Positions 1 to 8,665 of a DNA stretch of 64,000 nucleotides are shown piece after piece. The position numbers and the translations under genes were made by a program. Position 1 is the first letter of the stretch, and each line of letters starts with the position of its first letter. The notes under the pieces are model-generated. The model saw only the letters and a list, made by a program, of their open reading frames with translations, ran no database searches and was not told where the DNA came from. Source of the stretch: Arthrobacter terricola (GTDB lineage Bacteria > Actinomycetota > Actinomycetes > Actinomycetales > Micrococcaceae); NCBI RefSeq assembly GCF_004354015.1, contig NZ_SMRU01000002.1:186001-250000 (forward strand), read 5' to 3'.

Positions 1-90
1 CGGACTACCGGATTCGACGACGAACCCCGCCGCGGGCGCGGCAAGGGTACTGGCGGAGTGACCGACTGGGGGTGTTGACTGCTCAGACAT
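1..90 (-). CDS. N-terminal fragment of a gene cut by the window edge, possibly hisI
   Basis: An ATG at 88-90 opens a reading frame that runs leftward off the window for 30 codons without a stop. The visible peptide begins MSEQSTPPVGHS and is rich in Ser, Ala and Pro, as expected for a disordered N-terminus. It diverges from the TIGR03085 gene on the other strand, and histidine genes follow nearby. In related genomes hisI (phosphoribosyl-AMP cyclohydrolase) often sits beside hisF, so hisI is a reasonable guess, but no catalytic motif is visible. The plus-strand frames here soon hit stops. No strong ribosome binding site is seen. Confidence 0.4.
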   Translation of the reverse strand, partial: MSEQSTPPVGHSASTLAAPAAGFVVESGSP

Positions 91-179
91 CAGATCAAGT
101 CTAGTGCCTCTCCAAGAGCCGAAATTCAGCGGCGGTTCCAATGCGCAACGGAGCGCGTCTCGTGCTAGTTTCACAAGTG

Positions 180-824
180 ATGCATTTCGTCGAACCCTCC
201 CGCGAAGTACTGGCCGAAACACTCCTGGCGGCCGGACCTGACTCCCCCACGCTCTGCGAAGGGTGGCTCACACGGGATCTCGCGGCGCATCTGTACTTGC
301 GCGAGCGCAAGGCCGCAGTCGGAATCGGACTGCTCGTCAAGAGCCTCGCGAAGGCCTCAGACAAAGCCACGGCAAAACTGGCGGGCAAGCTCAAGACAGC
401 GGAAGACTACGCCGAGTTGGTCAACACCTTCCGCTCCGGGCCGCCTCCTTTATCCCCCTTGAAAATCAAGGCCCTCGACGAGTCCTCCAACCTGATCGAG
501 TACTTCGTGCACACGGAAGACATCCGTCGCGCAGGAGACCGTTGGGCACCGCGCGCGCTCGACGAAGAATACTCCGACGCCCTGTGGGATGAACTGATCA
601 AGCGCGCCGCCATCCTCTACCGCGGCGTCGACCTCGGAATCGTGCTGGTCCGCCCCACCGGCCCGCGCCACGTCGCCAAACGCGCTCCCGTATCTGTCGC
701 CATTGTGGGCGAACCGGGTGAGCTGTTAATGCATGCCCACGGTCGCACCCACCACGCCCTAGTGACCTTCGAAGGCCAGCCTGACGCCGTCGCGCTGCTC
801 CAGTCGGCCGAAGTCGGACTCTAG
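180..824 (+). CDS. TIGR03085 family DinB-fold protein (mycothiol-dependent enzyme superfamily)
   Basis: This 214-residue protein starts MHFVEPSREVLAETLL and carries the typical LCEGW and HLYLRER segments of TIGR03085. The family is actinobacterial and belongs to the DinB/maleylpyruvate isomerase fold, whose characterised members bind a metal through a His triad and often use mycothiol. No substrate is known, so the exact reaction is open. I chose the ATG at 180 because family members start with MHF; an in-frame ATG at 141 would add 13 untypical residues. The gene faces hisF and the two share the strong hairpin at 871-920. Confidence 0.8.
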   Translation: MHFVEPSREVLAETLLAAGPDSPTLCEGWLTRDLAAHLYLRERKAAVGIGLLVKSLAKASDKATAKLAGKLKTAEDYAELVNTFRSGPPPLSPLKIKALDESSNLIEYFVHTEDIRRAGDRWAPRALDEEYSDALWDELIKRAAILYRGVDLGIVLVRPTGPRHVAKRAPVSVAIVGEPGELLMHAHGRTHHALVTFEGQPDAVALLQSAEVGL

Positions 825-870
825 GCAGCCTTCAAAACAGGAGCCGGCCCCTAGCTGGACCTTAAACGTC

Positions 871-920
871 AACTGACCCGGTGTCCGGAACCCCGTGGGG
901 CTCCGGACACCGGGTCAGTT
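871..920. terminator. Bidirectional hairpin between TIGR03085 gene and hisF
   Basis: A perfect 19-bp stem pairs 871-889 with 902-920 around a 12-base loop that itself contains CCCC/GGGG. It lies between two genes that end towards each other, so it probably stops transcription from both sides. T-tracts are short on both flanks. Confidence 0.85.
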
Positions 921-948
921 TCGTGTGGCAGTGACCAACGGACAGTTA

Positions 949-1725
949 CTAACGGACAAGGAAACCGGCGTCGCGGATCGCGGCCTTGACCTGGGCCATC
1001 ATGTCGTCCGGTCCGAAGTGGAACACGGAGGCCGCCAGGACTGCATCTGCTCCGGCTTCGACTGCCGGCGGGAAGTGCGCCGGCTCCCCCGCGCCACCGG
1101 AGGCGATGATCGGAATCCGGACGGCTGCCCGGACGAGGCGGATGAGCTCGAGATCGAAACCATCCTTCGTGCCGTCGGCGTCAATCGAGTTCAGGAGGAT
1201 TTCCCCGACTCCCCGGTCAGCGGCTTCCTTGGCCCAGGCGATCGCGTCGATTCCGGTGCCTTGACGGCCTCCGTGGGTGGTCACCTCAAAACCTGATGCC
1301 GTGGGCTCCGAGCCCGGCCGCGTACGCCTGGCATCCACCGACAACACGAGGACCTGCGAACCGAAGTGCCTGGTGATCTCGTCAATGACATCCGGACGCG
1401 CAACGGCCGCCGTGTTGATGGAGGCTTTGTCCGCGCCGAAGCGAAGGAGCTTGTCCACCTCTGCAACGCCGCGCACTCCCCCGCCGACCGTCAGCGGAAT
1501 GAAGACCTCTTCGGCCGTGCGGCGGACGACGTCGAAAGTGGTTTCCCTGTTGCCGGACGATGCGGTGACGTCGAGGAACGTGAGTTCGTCGGCACCCGCG
1601 TTGTCATAGCGATGGGCCAGTTCAACGGGATCGCCGGCGTCACGGAGGCCCTCGAAATTGATGCCTTTGACCACACGGCCCGCATCGACGTCAAGGCACG
1701 GGATGACCCGGACTGCTACAGCCAT
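949..1725 (-). CDS. hisF: Imidazole glycerol phosphate synthase, cyclase subunit HisF
   Basis: HisF is the TIM-barrel cyclase subunit of the HisH-HisF complex. It takes ammonia from HisH and converts PRFAR into imidazole glycerol phosphate and AICAR in cytoplasmic histidine synthesis. At 258 residues it has normal length. The two catalytic aspartates are present: D12 in [12 protein letters not shown] and D131 in SVDARR. Phosphate-binding glycines lie in TVGGGV and ASGGAGE. It starts with ATG at 1723-1725 and lies 63 bp downstream of hisG on the same strand. HisH and HisA are not in the window. Confidence 0.97.
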   Translation of the reverse strand: MAVAVRVIPCLDVDAGRVVKGINFEGLRDAGDPVELAHRYDNAGADELTFLDVTASSGNRETTFDVVRRTAEEVFIPLTVGGGVRGVAEVDKLLRFGADKASINTAAVARPDVIDEITRHFGSQVLVLSVDARRTRPGSEPTASGFEVTTHGGRQGTGIDAIAWAKEAADRGVGEILLNSIDADGTKDGFDLELIRLVRAAVRIPIIASGGAGEPAHFPPAVEAGADAVLAASVFHFGPDDMMAQVKAAIRDAGFLVR

Positions 1726-1788
1726 TGCTACTCCTGGATTCGTCTCGTGTGTTCTTCGCCGTACGGCTTATCGCCGTCAATCGGCAGG

Positions 1789-2649
1789 TCAGATGCGGCA
1801 GGCGTGGATGCTGCTGACCAGGATGGCTCGTGCGCCGAGGTCATAAAGCTCGTCCATGATCCGGTTGGTTTCCTTCTTCGGCACCATTGACCGCACCGCA
1901 ACCCAGTCGGAGTCGCGCAGGGGCGATACCGTGGGCGACTCGAGGCCAGGGGTCAACGATGCCGCTTCCTCGACCAGGTCCTTGCGGATGTCGTAGTCCA
2001 TCAGCACGTACTGGCGGGCCACAAGAACGCCTTGCAGGCGCCGGATGAGGACGTCGATTTCCTTCGCCGTGCCATTCGCGGCACCGCCCTCGCCAGTGCG
2101 GCGGATCAGGACGGCCTCGGACTTCAGGATCGGCTCGCCGAAGATTTCCATGCCGGCTGCCTTCAGCGTGTTTCCGGTCTCAACGACGTCGGCAATCGCG
2201 TCTGCGACGCCGAGCCGGACAGACGATTCCACGGCGCCGTCGAGCCGGACGACCTTGGCTTTGACACCGCGCTCGGCGAGGTAGTCCCGCAGGAGGCCGT
2301 CGTAGCTGGTCGCCAAGCGCTTGCCCTCGAGCTGCTCGACGCCGCTGAAGTCACCGACCGGGCCGGCGAAGCGGAACGTCGAGGCAGCAAAACCGAGCGG
2401 AAGCAACTCTTCGGCTTCGACTTGCGCGTCGAGCAGGAGGTCGCGGCCCGTGATGCCGACGTCGAGGGTTCCTTGGCCGACGTAAACCGCGATGTCGCGG
2501 GGACGGAGGAAGAAGAACTCAATGTCGTTGTCCGGATCCACCATGACCAGCTCGCGGGAATCGCGGCGTTGGCGGTATCCGGCCTCGGACAGCATTGCGG
2601 AGGCGGCTTCTGATAGGGATCCCTTGTTGGGGACGGCTACTCGCAGCAT
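1789..2649 (-). CDS. hisG: ATP phosphoribosyltransferase HisG (long form)
   Basis: HisG condenses ATP and PRPP to phosphoribosyl-ATP, the first and feedback-controlled step of histidine synthesis. The 286-residue protein starts MLRVAVPNKGSLSE, which is canonical. The PRPP-binding segment is ADVVETGNTLKAAGM. The length and a C-terminal ACT-like part after about residue 205 mark it as the long, histidine-inhibited form that does not need HisZ. An in-frame ATG at 2691 would add 14 residues that are not family-like, so I took the ATG at 2647-2649. HisE lies 117 bp upstream on the same strand. Confidence 0.96.
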   Translation of the reverse strand: MLRVAVPNKGSLSEAASAMLSEAGYRQRRDSRELVMVDPDNDIEFFFLRPRDIAVYVGQGTLDVGITGRDLLLDAQVEAEELLPLGFAASTFRFAGPVGDFSGVEQLEGKRLATSYDGLLRDYLAERGVKAKVVRLDGAVESSVRLGVADAIADVVETGNTLKAAGMEIFGEPILKSEAVLIRRTGEGGAANGTAKEIDVLIRRLQGVLVARQYVLMDYDIRKDLVEEAASLTPGLESPTVSPLRDSDWVAVRSMVPKKETNRIMDELYDLGARAILVSSIHACRI

Positions 2650-2766
2650 TATGGGGACTTTCTTGGGAATGGAAGGGGAAGTTTCAAACAATCAAGGGCT
2701 CGGGGCCACGCTGAAAGCCTGCGTACGGTCCTGTTTCGGAGGTGGATCGCAGCGGGGCGGACGTGG

Positions 2767-3030
2767 CTAAAGATGCTTGTAAACGTCTTCCAGGCTCAGA
2801 CCCTTGGCGAGCATCAGGACCTGAAGGTGGTAAAGCAACTGGGAAATTTCCTCGGCTGCGGCTTCATCGGACTCGTATTCTGCCGCCATCCAGACTTCGG
2901 CTGCTTCTTCCACGACCTTCTTGCCGATGCCATGGATTCCGGAGTCCAATTCGGCGACGGTGCGGGAGCCTGCCGGACGGGTCGCTGCCTTTTCGCTGAG
3001 TTCGGCGAACAGCGTCTCGAAATTCTTCAC
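2767..3030 (-). CDS. hisE: Phosphoribosyl-ATP pyrophosphatase HisE
   Basis: HisE hydrolyses phosphoribosyl-ATP to phosphoribosyl-AMP, the second step of histidine synthesis. It is a separate 87-residue protein rather than the HisIE fusion of enterobacteria. The metal-binding [14 protein letters not shown] helix with the downstream EEISQLLYH helix is the MazG-like active site. The start is GTG at 3028-3030, followed by [10 protein letters not shown], which matches the family N-terminus. It leads the hisE-hisG-hisF run. Confidence 0.95.
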   Translation of the reverse strand: MKNFETLFAELSEKAATRPAGSRTVAELDSGIHGIGKKVVEEAAEVWMAAEYESDEAAAEEISQLLYHLQVLMLAKGLSLEDVYKHL

Positions 3031-3082
3031 GCCCTACAGCCTACTTGCTCCGGGCAGCTGACCGCCTGTCGGGACTTTGAAT

Positions 3083-3181
3083 GACGAAAGGGATGTGATC
3101 GAACGCACAATAATGCTCCCGGCTCGACGCTTCGCACGTGGTAGCGATGCCGCCAACGAAGGCCGCCACATCCCTTTCGTC
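3083..3181. repeat. 99-bp element bounded by perfect 15-bp inverted repeats
   Basis: Positions 3083-3097 (GACGAAAGGGATGTG) and 3167-3181 are exact inverted copies separated by 69 bp. The element fills most of the gap between ribH and hisE. The spacer has no open frame of note. It could be a transcript-end structure of the rib operon, a small RNA, or a miniature mobile element; the sequence alone does not decide. Confidence 0.7.
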
Positions 3182-3187
3182 GACCGC

Positions 3188-3673
3188 TTAGCTGTATTGC
3201 TTGAGGGTCAAGGCCGTGGCCAGCGCCGCGGTGACGGCCTCGTGGCCCTTGTCTTCCGAGGACCCTTCGAGACCGGCACGGTCCAGGCCCTGCTGTTCGG
3301 TATCGCAGGTCAGTACTCCGAAGCCGACCGGCACGCCGGTGCGAACGCTCACGTCGGTGAGGCCCGACGTCGCAGCCTGACACACATAGTCGAAGTGCGG
3401 TGTGCCACCGCGGATGACCACGCCCAGCGCCACCACAGCGTCAAAGTGCGGGGCGAGGCGCGCGGCGGCGACGGGAAGCTCGAAGGAGCCCGGAACGCGC
3501 AGCACAGTCGGCTCGGCGATGCCGGCTTCCTTGGCCGCGCGCAAGGCTCCGTCCAGGAGCCCGTCCATGATCTGGGTGTGCCAGCTGGCTGCAACGATGG
3601 CGAGCTTAAGTTCTCGGGTGTCCTCCGGATTGAGGGTGGTCAAGTCGATGGTGGGGGCGCCGTGTCCGCTCAT
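3188..3673 (-). CDS. ribH: 6,7-dimethyl-8-ribityllumazine synthase RibH
   Basis: RibH joins 5-amino-6-ribitylaminouracil with dihydroxybutanone phosphate to make lumazine, the penultimate step of riboflavin synthesis. Members assemble as pentamers or 60-subunit capsids. The 161-residue protein shows the family signatures [28 protein letters not shown] and the catalytic His in that last motif, with [12 protein letters not shown] near the phosphate site. It is the last gene of the rib operon, 55 bp after ribA. The start is ATG at 3671-3673. Confidence 0.97.
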   Translation of the reverse strand: MSGHGAPTIDLTTLNPEDTRELKLAIVAASWHTQIMDGLLDGALRAAKEAGIAEPTVLRVPGSFELPVAAARLAPHFDAVVALGVVIRGGTPHFDYVCQAATSGLTDVSVRTGVPVGFGVLTCDTEQQGLDRAGLEGSSEDKGHEAVTAALATALTLKQYS

Positions 3674-3728
3674 GGGTGTGCGATAGTCCGTTCGTTGTGG
3701 GAGTGCAGCTCAGTCTTGAGGATGCGCT

Positions 3729-4430
3729 TCAGTCTTGTTCGTGCTCGAAGGTCGTGGCAATGGCATGGCTGCCCGCGGGCTCGGTTTCGCCAAGCGTCAG
3801 GCGATGGTCCATGCGGTTCTTCTTGGTTTGCAGGTAGCGCAGGTTCTGTTCACGGGACGGAACCTCGGTGGGAACCATCTCGACAACCTTCACGCCTGCC
3901 TGGGCCAGCCGGTTCTGCTTATCCGGGTTGTTGCTCAGGAGACGGATCTCATGAAGGCCCATTTCGGCCAGGATCTGGGCGGCGGCCTTGTAGCAGCGCG
4001 CATCGACCGGGAGGCCTAATTGTTCGTTGGCTTCCACGGTGTCGAATCCGGCTTCCTGAAGGGCGTAGGCCTTGATCTTGTTCGCCAGGCCGATGCCGCG
4101 CCCTTCCTGGCCGCGCAGATAGAGCAGGGTGCCGCCTTCTTCGGCGATGAGCTCCAACGCGTACGCGAGCTGTTCACCGCAATCGCAGCGGTAGGAGCCG
4201 AAAACGTCGCCTGTGAGGCATTCGGAATGCAAGCGCACCAAGGGGGCCCTGCCTGGCCGGTGGGCGACGGGAGAACTCACCGCCAAATGCTCGACGCCGG
4301 TCACGAGGTCGGTCCAAGCTTGGGCCACGAACTCGCCGAAAGCGGTGGGCAATTGGACTATCGGGCCACCGCTCACCGGATGGGGTGCACGTGCCGCGCT
4401 GCCGCCGTCGTGCTTTGTCGATGTGGTCAT
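3729..4430 (-). CDS. ribA: GTP cyclohydrolase II RibA
   Basis: RibA opens GTP to give 2,5-diamino-6-ribosylamino-pyrimidinone phosphate, formate and pyrophosphate, the entry step from GTP into riboflavin. The zinc ligands C71, C82 and C84 are visible in [15 protein letters not shown], followed by the GTP-binding [11 protein letters not shown] segment. The protein is a stand-alone 233-residue enzyme rather than the RibBA fusion common in actinobacteria. Its ATG at 4428-4430 overlaps the ribB stop in an ATGA, which argues for translational coupling and against the longer upstream frame. Confidence 0.95.
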   Translation of the reverse strand: MTTSTKHDGGSAARAPHPVSGGPIVQLPTAFGEFVAQAWTDLVTGVEHLAVSSPVAHRPGRAPLVRLHSECLTGDVFGSYRCDCGEQLAYALELIAEEGGTLLYLRGQEGRGIGLANKIKAYALQEAGFDTVEANEQLGLPVDARCYKAAAQILAEMGLHEIRLLSNNPDKQNRLAQAGVKVVEMVPTEVPSREQNLRYLQTKKNRMDHRLTLGETEPAGSHAIATTFEHEQD

Positions 4431-5122
4431 CGCTGCTCCTCGTCTACTGCCGGAATTGCCGCCTGGTCCCCGCCTTCCGAAGCCGCTACGTAAGCTACGA
4501 GGTCCTCTATCGAGATCAGAGGACACCCGTGCTCGGCAGCGAACTCCCGGAGGCTGTCCAGCCGCATCATTTCACCGTCGTCATGCACCAACTCGGCGAT
4601 CACGCCTACCGGGGCAAGGCCTGCAAGCCGGCACAGGTCAACCGCCGCTTCCGTGTGCCCCGGACGTTCACGCACTCCCCCTTTAACGGCCCGGAGCGGA
4701 AAAATATGCCCGGGCCGGGTAATGGACGACGGAGTGCTGCTGGGATCGGCAAGGATCCGCGCCGTCAAGGCGCGGTCGGTGGCCGAAATGCCGGTGCTCA
4801 CTCCGATAGCCGCGTCACAAGACACAGTGTAGGCAGTGCCCTTGGCGTCCTCGTTGACTGAGACCATCGGGGGAAGTGCGAGTGCGTCGGCCCGGGCGCC
4901 CTCAAGGGGAACACAGATGACACCGGAGCTGTAGCGGATCGTCCAGCCCATGAGGGCCGGCGTCGCATGCTCCGCGGCAAAGATGATGTCGCCTTCGTTC
5001 TCGCGGTCCTCGTTGTCAACCACAATGACGGGTCGTCCTGCCGCCATCGCCTGGACGGCCGCTTCGACGGGATCCAGGCCTTGTCGCACCGCGGTGGTGC
5101 CCTGGTTATGTTCGGCACTCAC
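4427..5122 (-). CDS. ribB: 3,4-dihydroxy-2-butanone 4-phosphate synthase RibB
   Basis: RibB converts ribulose 5-phosphate to dihydroxybutanone phosphate and formate, giving the four-carbon unit used by RibH. The 231-residue protein has the acidic metal loop [16 protein letters not shown], the [10 protein letters not shown] segment and [11 protein letters not shown]. The start is GTG at 5120-5122, which overlaps the ribE stop as GTGA. The final codons overlap the ribA start. Its substrate is the rpe substrate/product, and rpe lies just upstream of the operon. Confidence 0.95.
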   Translation of the reverse strand: MSAEHNQGTTAVRQGLDPVEAAVQAMAAGRPVIVVDNEDRENEGDIIFAAEHATPALMGWTIRYSSGVICVPLEGARADALALPPMVSVNEDAKGTAYTVSCDAAIGVSTGISATDRALTARILADPSSTPSSITRPGHIFPLRAVKGGVRERPGHTEAAVDLCRLAGLAPVGVIAELVHDDGEMMRLDSLREFAAEHGCPLISIEDLVAYVAASEGGDQAAIPAVDEEQR

Positions 5123-5757
5123 AGTGCGGCCTCCTCTGCCTGTGCGGTCGGGCGGAAGGACAACAGCCGCTCAGTGTACTTGGCGAGCACGTCGACTTCG
5201 AGGTTTACCCGGCCTCCTGCGGCTTTTGCGCCGAGACCGGTTTCATCCAGAGTGGTGGGAATGAGGCCCACTTCAAACCACGGATTGGCTTCAGCCGCCG
5301 GGCTGACTGCCGTAACGGTGAGCGAAACGCCGTCGACGGCGATCGATCCTTTTTCGGCGATGTACCGGGCCAACGGGGCCGGGACGCCGAACCGGAGACG
5401 ATCCCAGTTTCCGAGGGATTCACGCTCGAGAAGCTCGCCCACACCGTCCACGTGCCCTTGGACGACGTGGCCGTCCAAGCGGCCACCCGCCTCGACACAG
5501 CGCTCAAGATTGACTGCATCGCCGGCAGTGAGTTCGCCGATAGTGGTGCGTACGAGGGTCTCGCCCATGACGTCGACGCTGAATTCCTGGCCGTCGATTT
5601 CCGTGGCGGTCAGGCATACTCCGTTGACGGCGATGGAGCCGCCCAGTGCGAGGCCTTCCGCGGTGGTAGGTGCCTTCAGGCGCAGGGTCGCGCTCGTCCC
5701 GCCCTCGTGTTCGACGGACAGGACCGTGCCTTGTTCAGCGACGATTCCGGTAAACAT
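5119..5757 (-). CDS. ribE: Riboflavin synthase, alpha chain
   Basis: This enzyme dismutates two lumazine molecules into riboflavin and a pyrimidine that is recycled by RibH. The 212-residue chain begins [12 protein letters not shown] and has two lumazine-binding repeats, each with a G(D)AVNLE/GSIAVNG-type pattern. The ATG at 5755-5757 shares its last base with the ribD stop codon, so the genes overlap by one base. The open frame extends 25 residues further upstream inside ribD, but those residues do not match the family. Confidence 0.95.
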   Translation of the reverse strand: MFTGIVAEQGTVLSVEHEGGTSATLRLKAPTTAEGLALGGSIAVNGVCLTATEIDGQEFSVDVMGETLVRTTIGELTAGDAVNLERCVEAGGRLDGHVVQGHVDGVGELLERESLGNWDRLRFGVPAPLARYIAEKGSIAVDGVSLTVTAVSPAAEANPWFEVGLIPTTLDETGLGAKAAGGRVNLEVDVLAKYTERLLSFRPTAQAEEAAL

Positions 5758-6905
5758 CAGTGTCCTCCTGTGGTGGAATCCGTGGCATCCTTGCCCGGAA
5801 GTGGCTTGTTGTGGTCGCGGGACGTGCTCCACGCGGGGTTGTTTTCGTCAGCTGGTCCGGAACGCAGGTGCAAGCGAAGGTCCCGCCCCAGGGCATGGAC
5901 CGAACCGCCGCCGGCGTCGTCCCAGGTCCAATGCTGGGCTTCGGCCAGGGTCGAAATTCCGAGGTCCCCCAAGGCAGCTTTGCCTGCACCGAGAAGGGTC
6001 GGCGCGAGATAGATGATCATCTCGTCCACAAGTCCGGCCGCGAGGAACGCACTGAGGATGCGGGATCCACCCTCCACCATGACGTGGCGGACGCCCTCGG
6101 CGAAAAGCAGCTCCAGAGCTTCCGCCGGCTCCCGGGTGCGCAGATGGACGAATCTGCCATCCGTTCCTCGCATGGCGGCATCGGCGGGAATGTCCCTCAA
6201 TCCCATGACCGCCCTTAGGGGCTGGCTTTCGGATTCCCGGCCATCGAGCTCCCGGGCCGTCAAGCGGGGGTTGTCCACCCGGACTGTTTCCGTGCCCACC
6301 AGGATCGCGTCGATCAACCTGCGCAAACCATGGTTGTCGGCAAGGGATTCCGGGCTTGAGATCCACTGGCTCGTCCCGTCCGTGGCCGCAATCCTGCTGT
6401 CAAGGGTCTGGGCGATGTGGAGCGTGACGAACGGACGCCTGGCCCTGACCGCGGCAAACCACTCACGGTTCAGCGCGTGAGCATCCTCGGCGCTGAGGCC
6501 GGACTGCACGTCGACGCCGGCCGCCCGCAACGTGCGGGCACCGCCTGCGGCACGGTCATGGGGATCGTCGACGGCGTAGACCACACGCGAGATTCCGGCG
6601 TCGATAATGGCCTGCGCGCAAGGGCCGGTCCTGCCGGTGTGGTTGCACGGCTCCAAGGTGACCACCATGGTGGTGCCGCGAAGGTCAACCCCCTTTGCTT
6701 GCGCGTTGTTGATGGCGTCCGCCTCTGCGTGGGCGCTGCCCGCGCCACGGTGGTAGCCCGTGACCAACTGCTTCCCGCCTGCTCCGAGGACAACGGCTCC
6801 GACCAACGGATTGGCACCCCTGTGTCCCCTGAGCGCGACGTGCAACGCGGTTTCCATGGCCTCTGATTCGGCTGTTGAGAAGGCCAAGTTAAAGGACTCG
6901 TTCAT
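5757..6905 (-). CDS. ribD: Bifunctional riboflavin deaminase/reductase RibD
   Basis: RibD deaminates the pyrimidine made by RibA and then reduces its ribosyl side chain with NADPH. The N-terminal cytidine-deaminase-like domain has zinc ligands H59 (HAEADAI), C87 and C96 (EPCNHTGRTGPC) with E61 as the proton shuttle. The C-terminal reductase domain, from about residue 155, contains FVTLHIAQTLDSRIA and VMVEGGSRILSAFL. Length is 382 residues. The ATG at 6903-6905 overlaps the transporter stop in ATGA. Confidence 0.96.
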   Translation of the reverse strand: MNESFNLAFSTAESEAMETALHVALRGHRGANPLVGAVVLGAGGKQLVTGYHRGAGSAHAEADAINNAQAKGVDLRGTTMVVTLEPCNHTGRTGPCAQAIIDAGISRVVYAVDDPHDRAAGGARTLRAAGVDVQSGLSAEDAHALNREWFAAVRARRPFVTLHIAQTLDSRIAATDGTSQWISSPESLADNHGLRRLIDAILVGTETVRVDNPRLTARELDGRESESQPLRAVMGLRDIPADAAMRGTDGRFVHLRTREPAEALELLFAEGVRHVMVEGGSRILSAFLAAGLVDEMIIYLAPTLLGAGKAALGDLGISTLAEAQHWTWDDAGGGSVHALGRDLRLHLRSGPADENNPAWSTSRDHNKPLPGKDATDSTTGGH

Positions 6906-7600
6906 TGCAAGGCTCCAGCCGGTGCAGGCTCGAGGCCACCGATTCGCGATGTGCGCTCACGTCGATCAGCCCGCCACCACACGAAGAATCCAGCCAGCGT
7001 GAAGAAACCGTAAAACAGGTACATGAAGGCGCTGGCGAAGTAGCCCGCGCTGAATAGGAGCGGTACTCCAACGATGTCCACGGCAACCCAGATGAGCCAG
7101 AACTCGGTCCAACCGCGCGCCATTCCGTAGGTGGCCAGTAGCGACCCCATGAACGTCCAGGCATCCGCCCACACTGGCGGATAGGAGCCCAGCGAGGCGA
7201 AGAGCGGGGTCAGTGCCGCAGTTCCGGCGAACATGGCTGCCACCAAAAGGATTCGAGCAGCCGGACTCGCCCAGCCCGGCACGATGGCCCGGTTTTGGGA
7301 AGCCGATCGAAGGCCCTGCCTCCAGCGGTACCAGCCGTAAACGGCGACACCGATGAACATGACTTGCCGTCCGGCTTGACCCCACAGGGTTGCCGGAGAA
7401 GCCGTACCGAAGACGTTGCCGAGGAATACCGTGAGCAGGAGCAGATTGCCCGCGATGCCAATAGGCCATGCCCAGACTTTGCGGCGCATGCCGCCCAAGG
7501 CGCTGGTGAGCCCGAAGATGTTGCCTAGCACTTCACGAAGAACCAAAACAGATCCGCCAACGGGAATCTGTGCTTCGAAGAGCCATCGCAGAAAGTCCAT
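6902..7600 (-). CDS. pnuX: PnuC-family transporter, probably riboflavin importer PnuX
   Basis: This 232-residue membrane protein has seven or so hydrophobic helices and belongs to the PnuC family of vitamin transporters. Family members carry nicotinamide riboside, thiamine or riboflavin. It is the first gene behind an FMN riboswitch and its stop overlaps ribD, which supports the PnuX riboflavin-importer assignment described in corynebacteria. The start is ATG at 7598-7600 with AAGGAA eight bases upstream. Substrate is inferred from context, not from a residue that I can point to. Confidence 0.85.
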   Translation of the reverse strand: MDFLRWLFEAQIPVGGSVLVLREVLGNIFGLTSALGGMRRKVWAWPIGIAGNLLLLTVFLGNVFGTASPATLWGQAGRQVMFIGVAVYGWYRWRQGLRSASQNRAIVPGWASPAARILLVAAMFAGTAALTPLFASLGSYPPVWADAWTFMGSLLATYGMARGWTEFWLIWVAVDIVGVPLLFSAGYFASAFMYLFYGFFTLAGFFVWWRADRRERTSRIGGLEPAPAGALQ

Positions 7601-7686
7601 GCCGTTCCTTCCCTCGAATGCCGCGATGGCTCCGGGGGTGTACGACAGCTTAGGACCAGGCGCACAAGGCGCCGAGCCAAGACTGT

Positions 7687-7837
7687 ACGTGCTTCTCCCA
7701 TCCAGACTTTAACTGTCGGTACTGGAATTCCACCAGTTCAACCGTCCGCCCTCGCGGCTCCTTTGCAGGAACCACAATGGCTCGCGGGTCGCGGACTATG
7801 ACCGCCGGTTCGGAATTACACCGACCCCGGAGCACGT
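7687..7837 (-). promoter_or_regulatory. FMN riboswitch (RFN element) of the rib operon
   Basis: Read on the minus strand, the element contains the conserved GGGGTCGGTGTAATTCC, ACCGGCGGTCATAGTCCGCG, GGTGGAATTCCAGTACCGAC and AGTTAAAGTCTGGATGG segments of RFN elements. Its P1 helix pairs 7831-7837 with 7687-7693 (ACGTGCT/AGCACGT). It lies 86 bp upstream of pnuX. The 320-bp gap 7601-7920 holds only this element and its expression platform. A GGCGC/GCGCC hairpin follows, without a T-run, so control at translation or by Rho looks likelier than intrinsic termination. Confidence 0.97.
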
Positions 7838-7920
7838 AATGTGTGTTTGCTATTGTGCCACAACCGGCGGCATGGACAATGTATTCCCCCGCCTCACTGC
7901 AGCCGCGTGCGTCATTATCG

Positions 7921-8583
7921 TCACATTGCACCAACACCGGCTGCACGCAACCGGTCGATGGCCGCAGCGGGGTCGTCATGGCCGTAGACGGCGGATCCCG
8001 CAACGAAGACGTTCGCACCTGCCTCGGCCGCCCGGACAATGGTCTCCTCGGTGACGCCCCCATCAACCTGCAAGGCGACGCCGATGCCGGAACCGTCAAT
8101 GGCAGCCCGTGCCCGCCGGATTTTCGGCAACGTGATGTCCAGGAAGGACTGCCCCCCAAAGCCGGGCTCGACCGTCATGATGAGGAGCATGTCCAGTTCG
8201 CCAAGCATGTCCAAGTACGGTTCCACGGCCGTGGCCGGGCGGAGCGCCATCCCCGCCTTCGAGCCGCGGGCGCGCAGTTCGCGGGCGAGCTTGACGGGAG
8301 CGATCGCAGCTTCGGCGTGGAACGTCACTGAAGCCACGCCAGCGTCCGCGTAGGACGGCGCCCAGCGGTCGGCGTCGGCGATCATCAGGTGGGCATCCAG
8401 CGGAACCGGGCTGACTGCCTGGATCCGTTCCACGACGGGCAGGCCGAGTGTCAGGTTCGGGACAAAGTGGTTGTCCATCACGTCCACGTGCACGGCGTCG
8501 GCGTTGCTGATCCTTTTCAGCTCGGCTTCCAGGTTCACGAAGTCCGCGGAAAGGATGCTCGGGTTGATGCAGCACTGGGTCAA
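7921..8583 (-). CDS. rpe: Ribulose-phosphate 3-epimerase
   Basis: Rpe interconverts ribulose 5-phosphate and xylulose 5-phosphate in the pentose phosphate pathway. The 220-residue TIM barrel shows [42 protein letters not shown] and LQVDGGV, which hold the metal-binding His and Asp residues. The start is TTG at 8581-8583, preceded by GAGGGAA; no ATG fits better. It precedes the riboflavin operon and shares a substrate with RibB, but the riboswitch between them suggests separate control. Confidence 0.95.
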   Translation of the reverse strand: MTQCCINPSILSADFVNLEAELKRISNADAVHVDVMDNHFVPNLTLGLPVVERIQAVSPVPLDAHLMIADADRWAPSYADAGVASVTFHAEAAIAPVKLARELRARGSKAGMALRPATAVEPYLDMLGELDMLLIMTVEPGFGGQSFLDITLPKIRRARAAIDGSGIGVALQVDGGVTEETIVRAAEAGANVFVAGSAVYGHDDPAAAIDRLRAAGVGAM

Positions 8584-8665
8584 GGCAGTTCCCTCTGGGT
8601 TGGTGTCGGTCTCGCGGTTCCAGCTTAGGCGCGGGCGGCGGTCGGCCAGGGATGGCCGCTGAACG

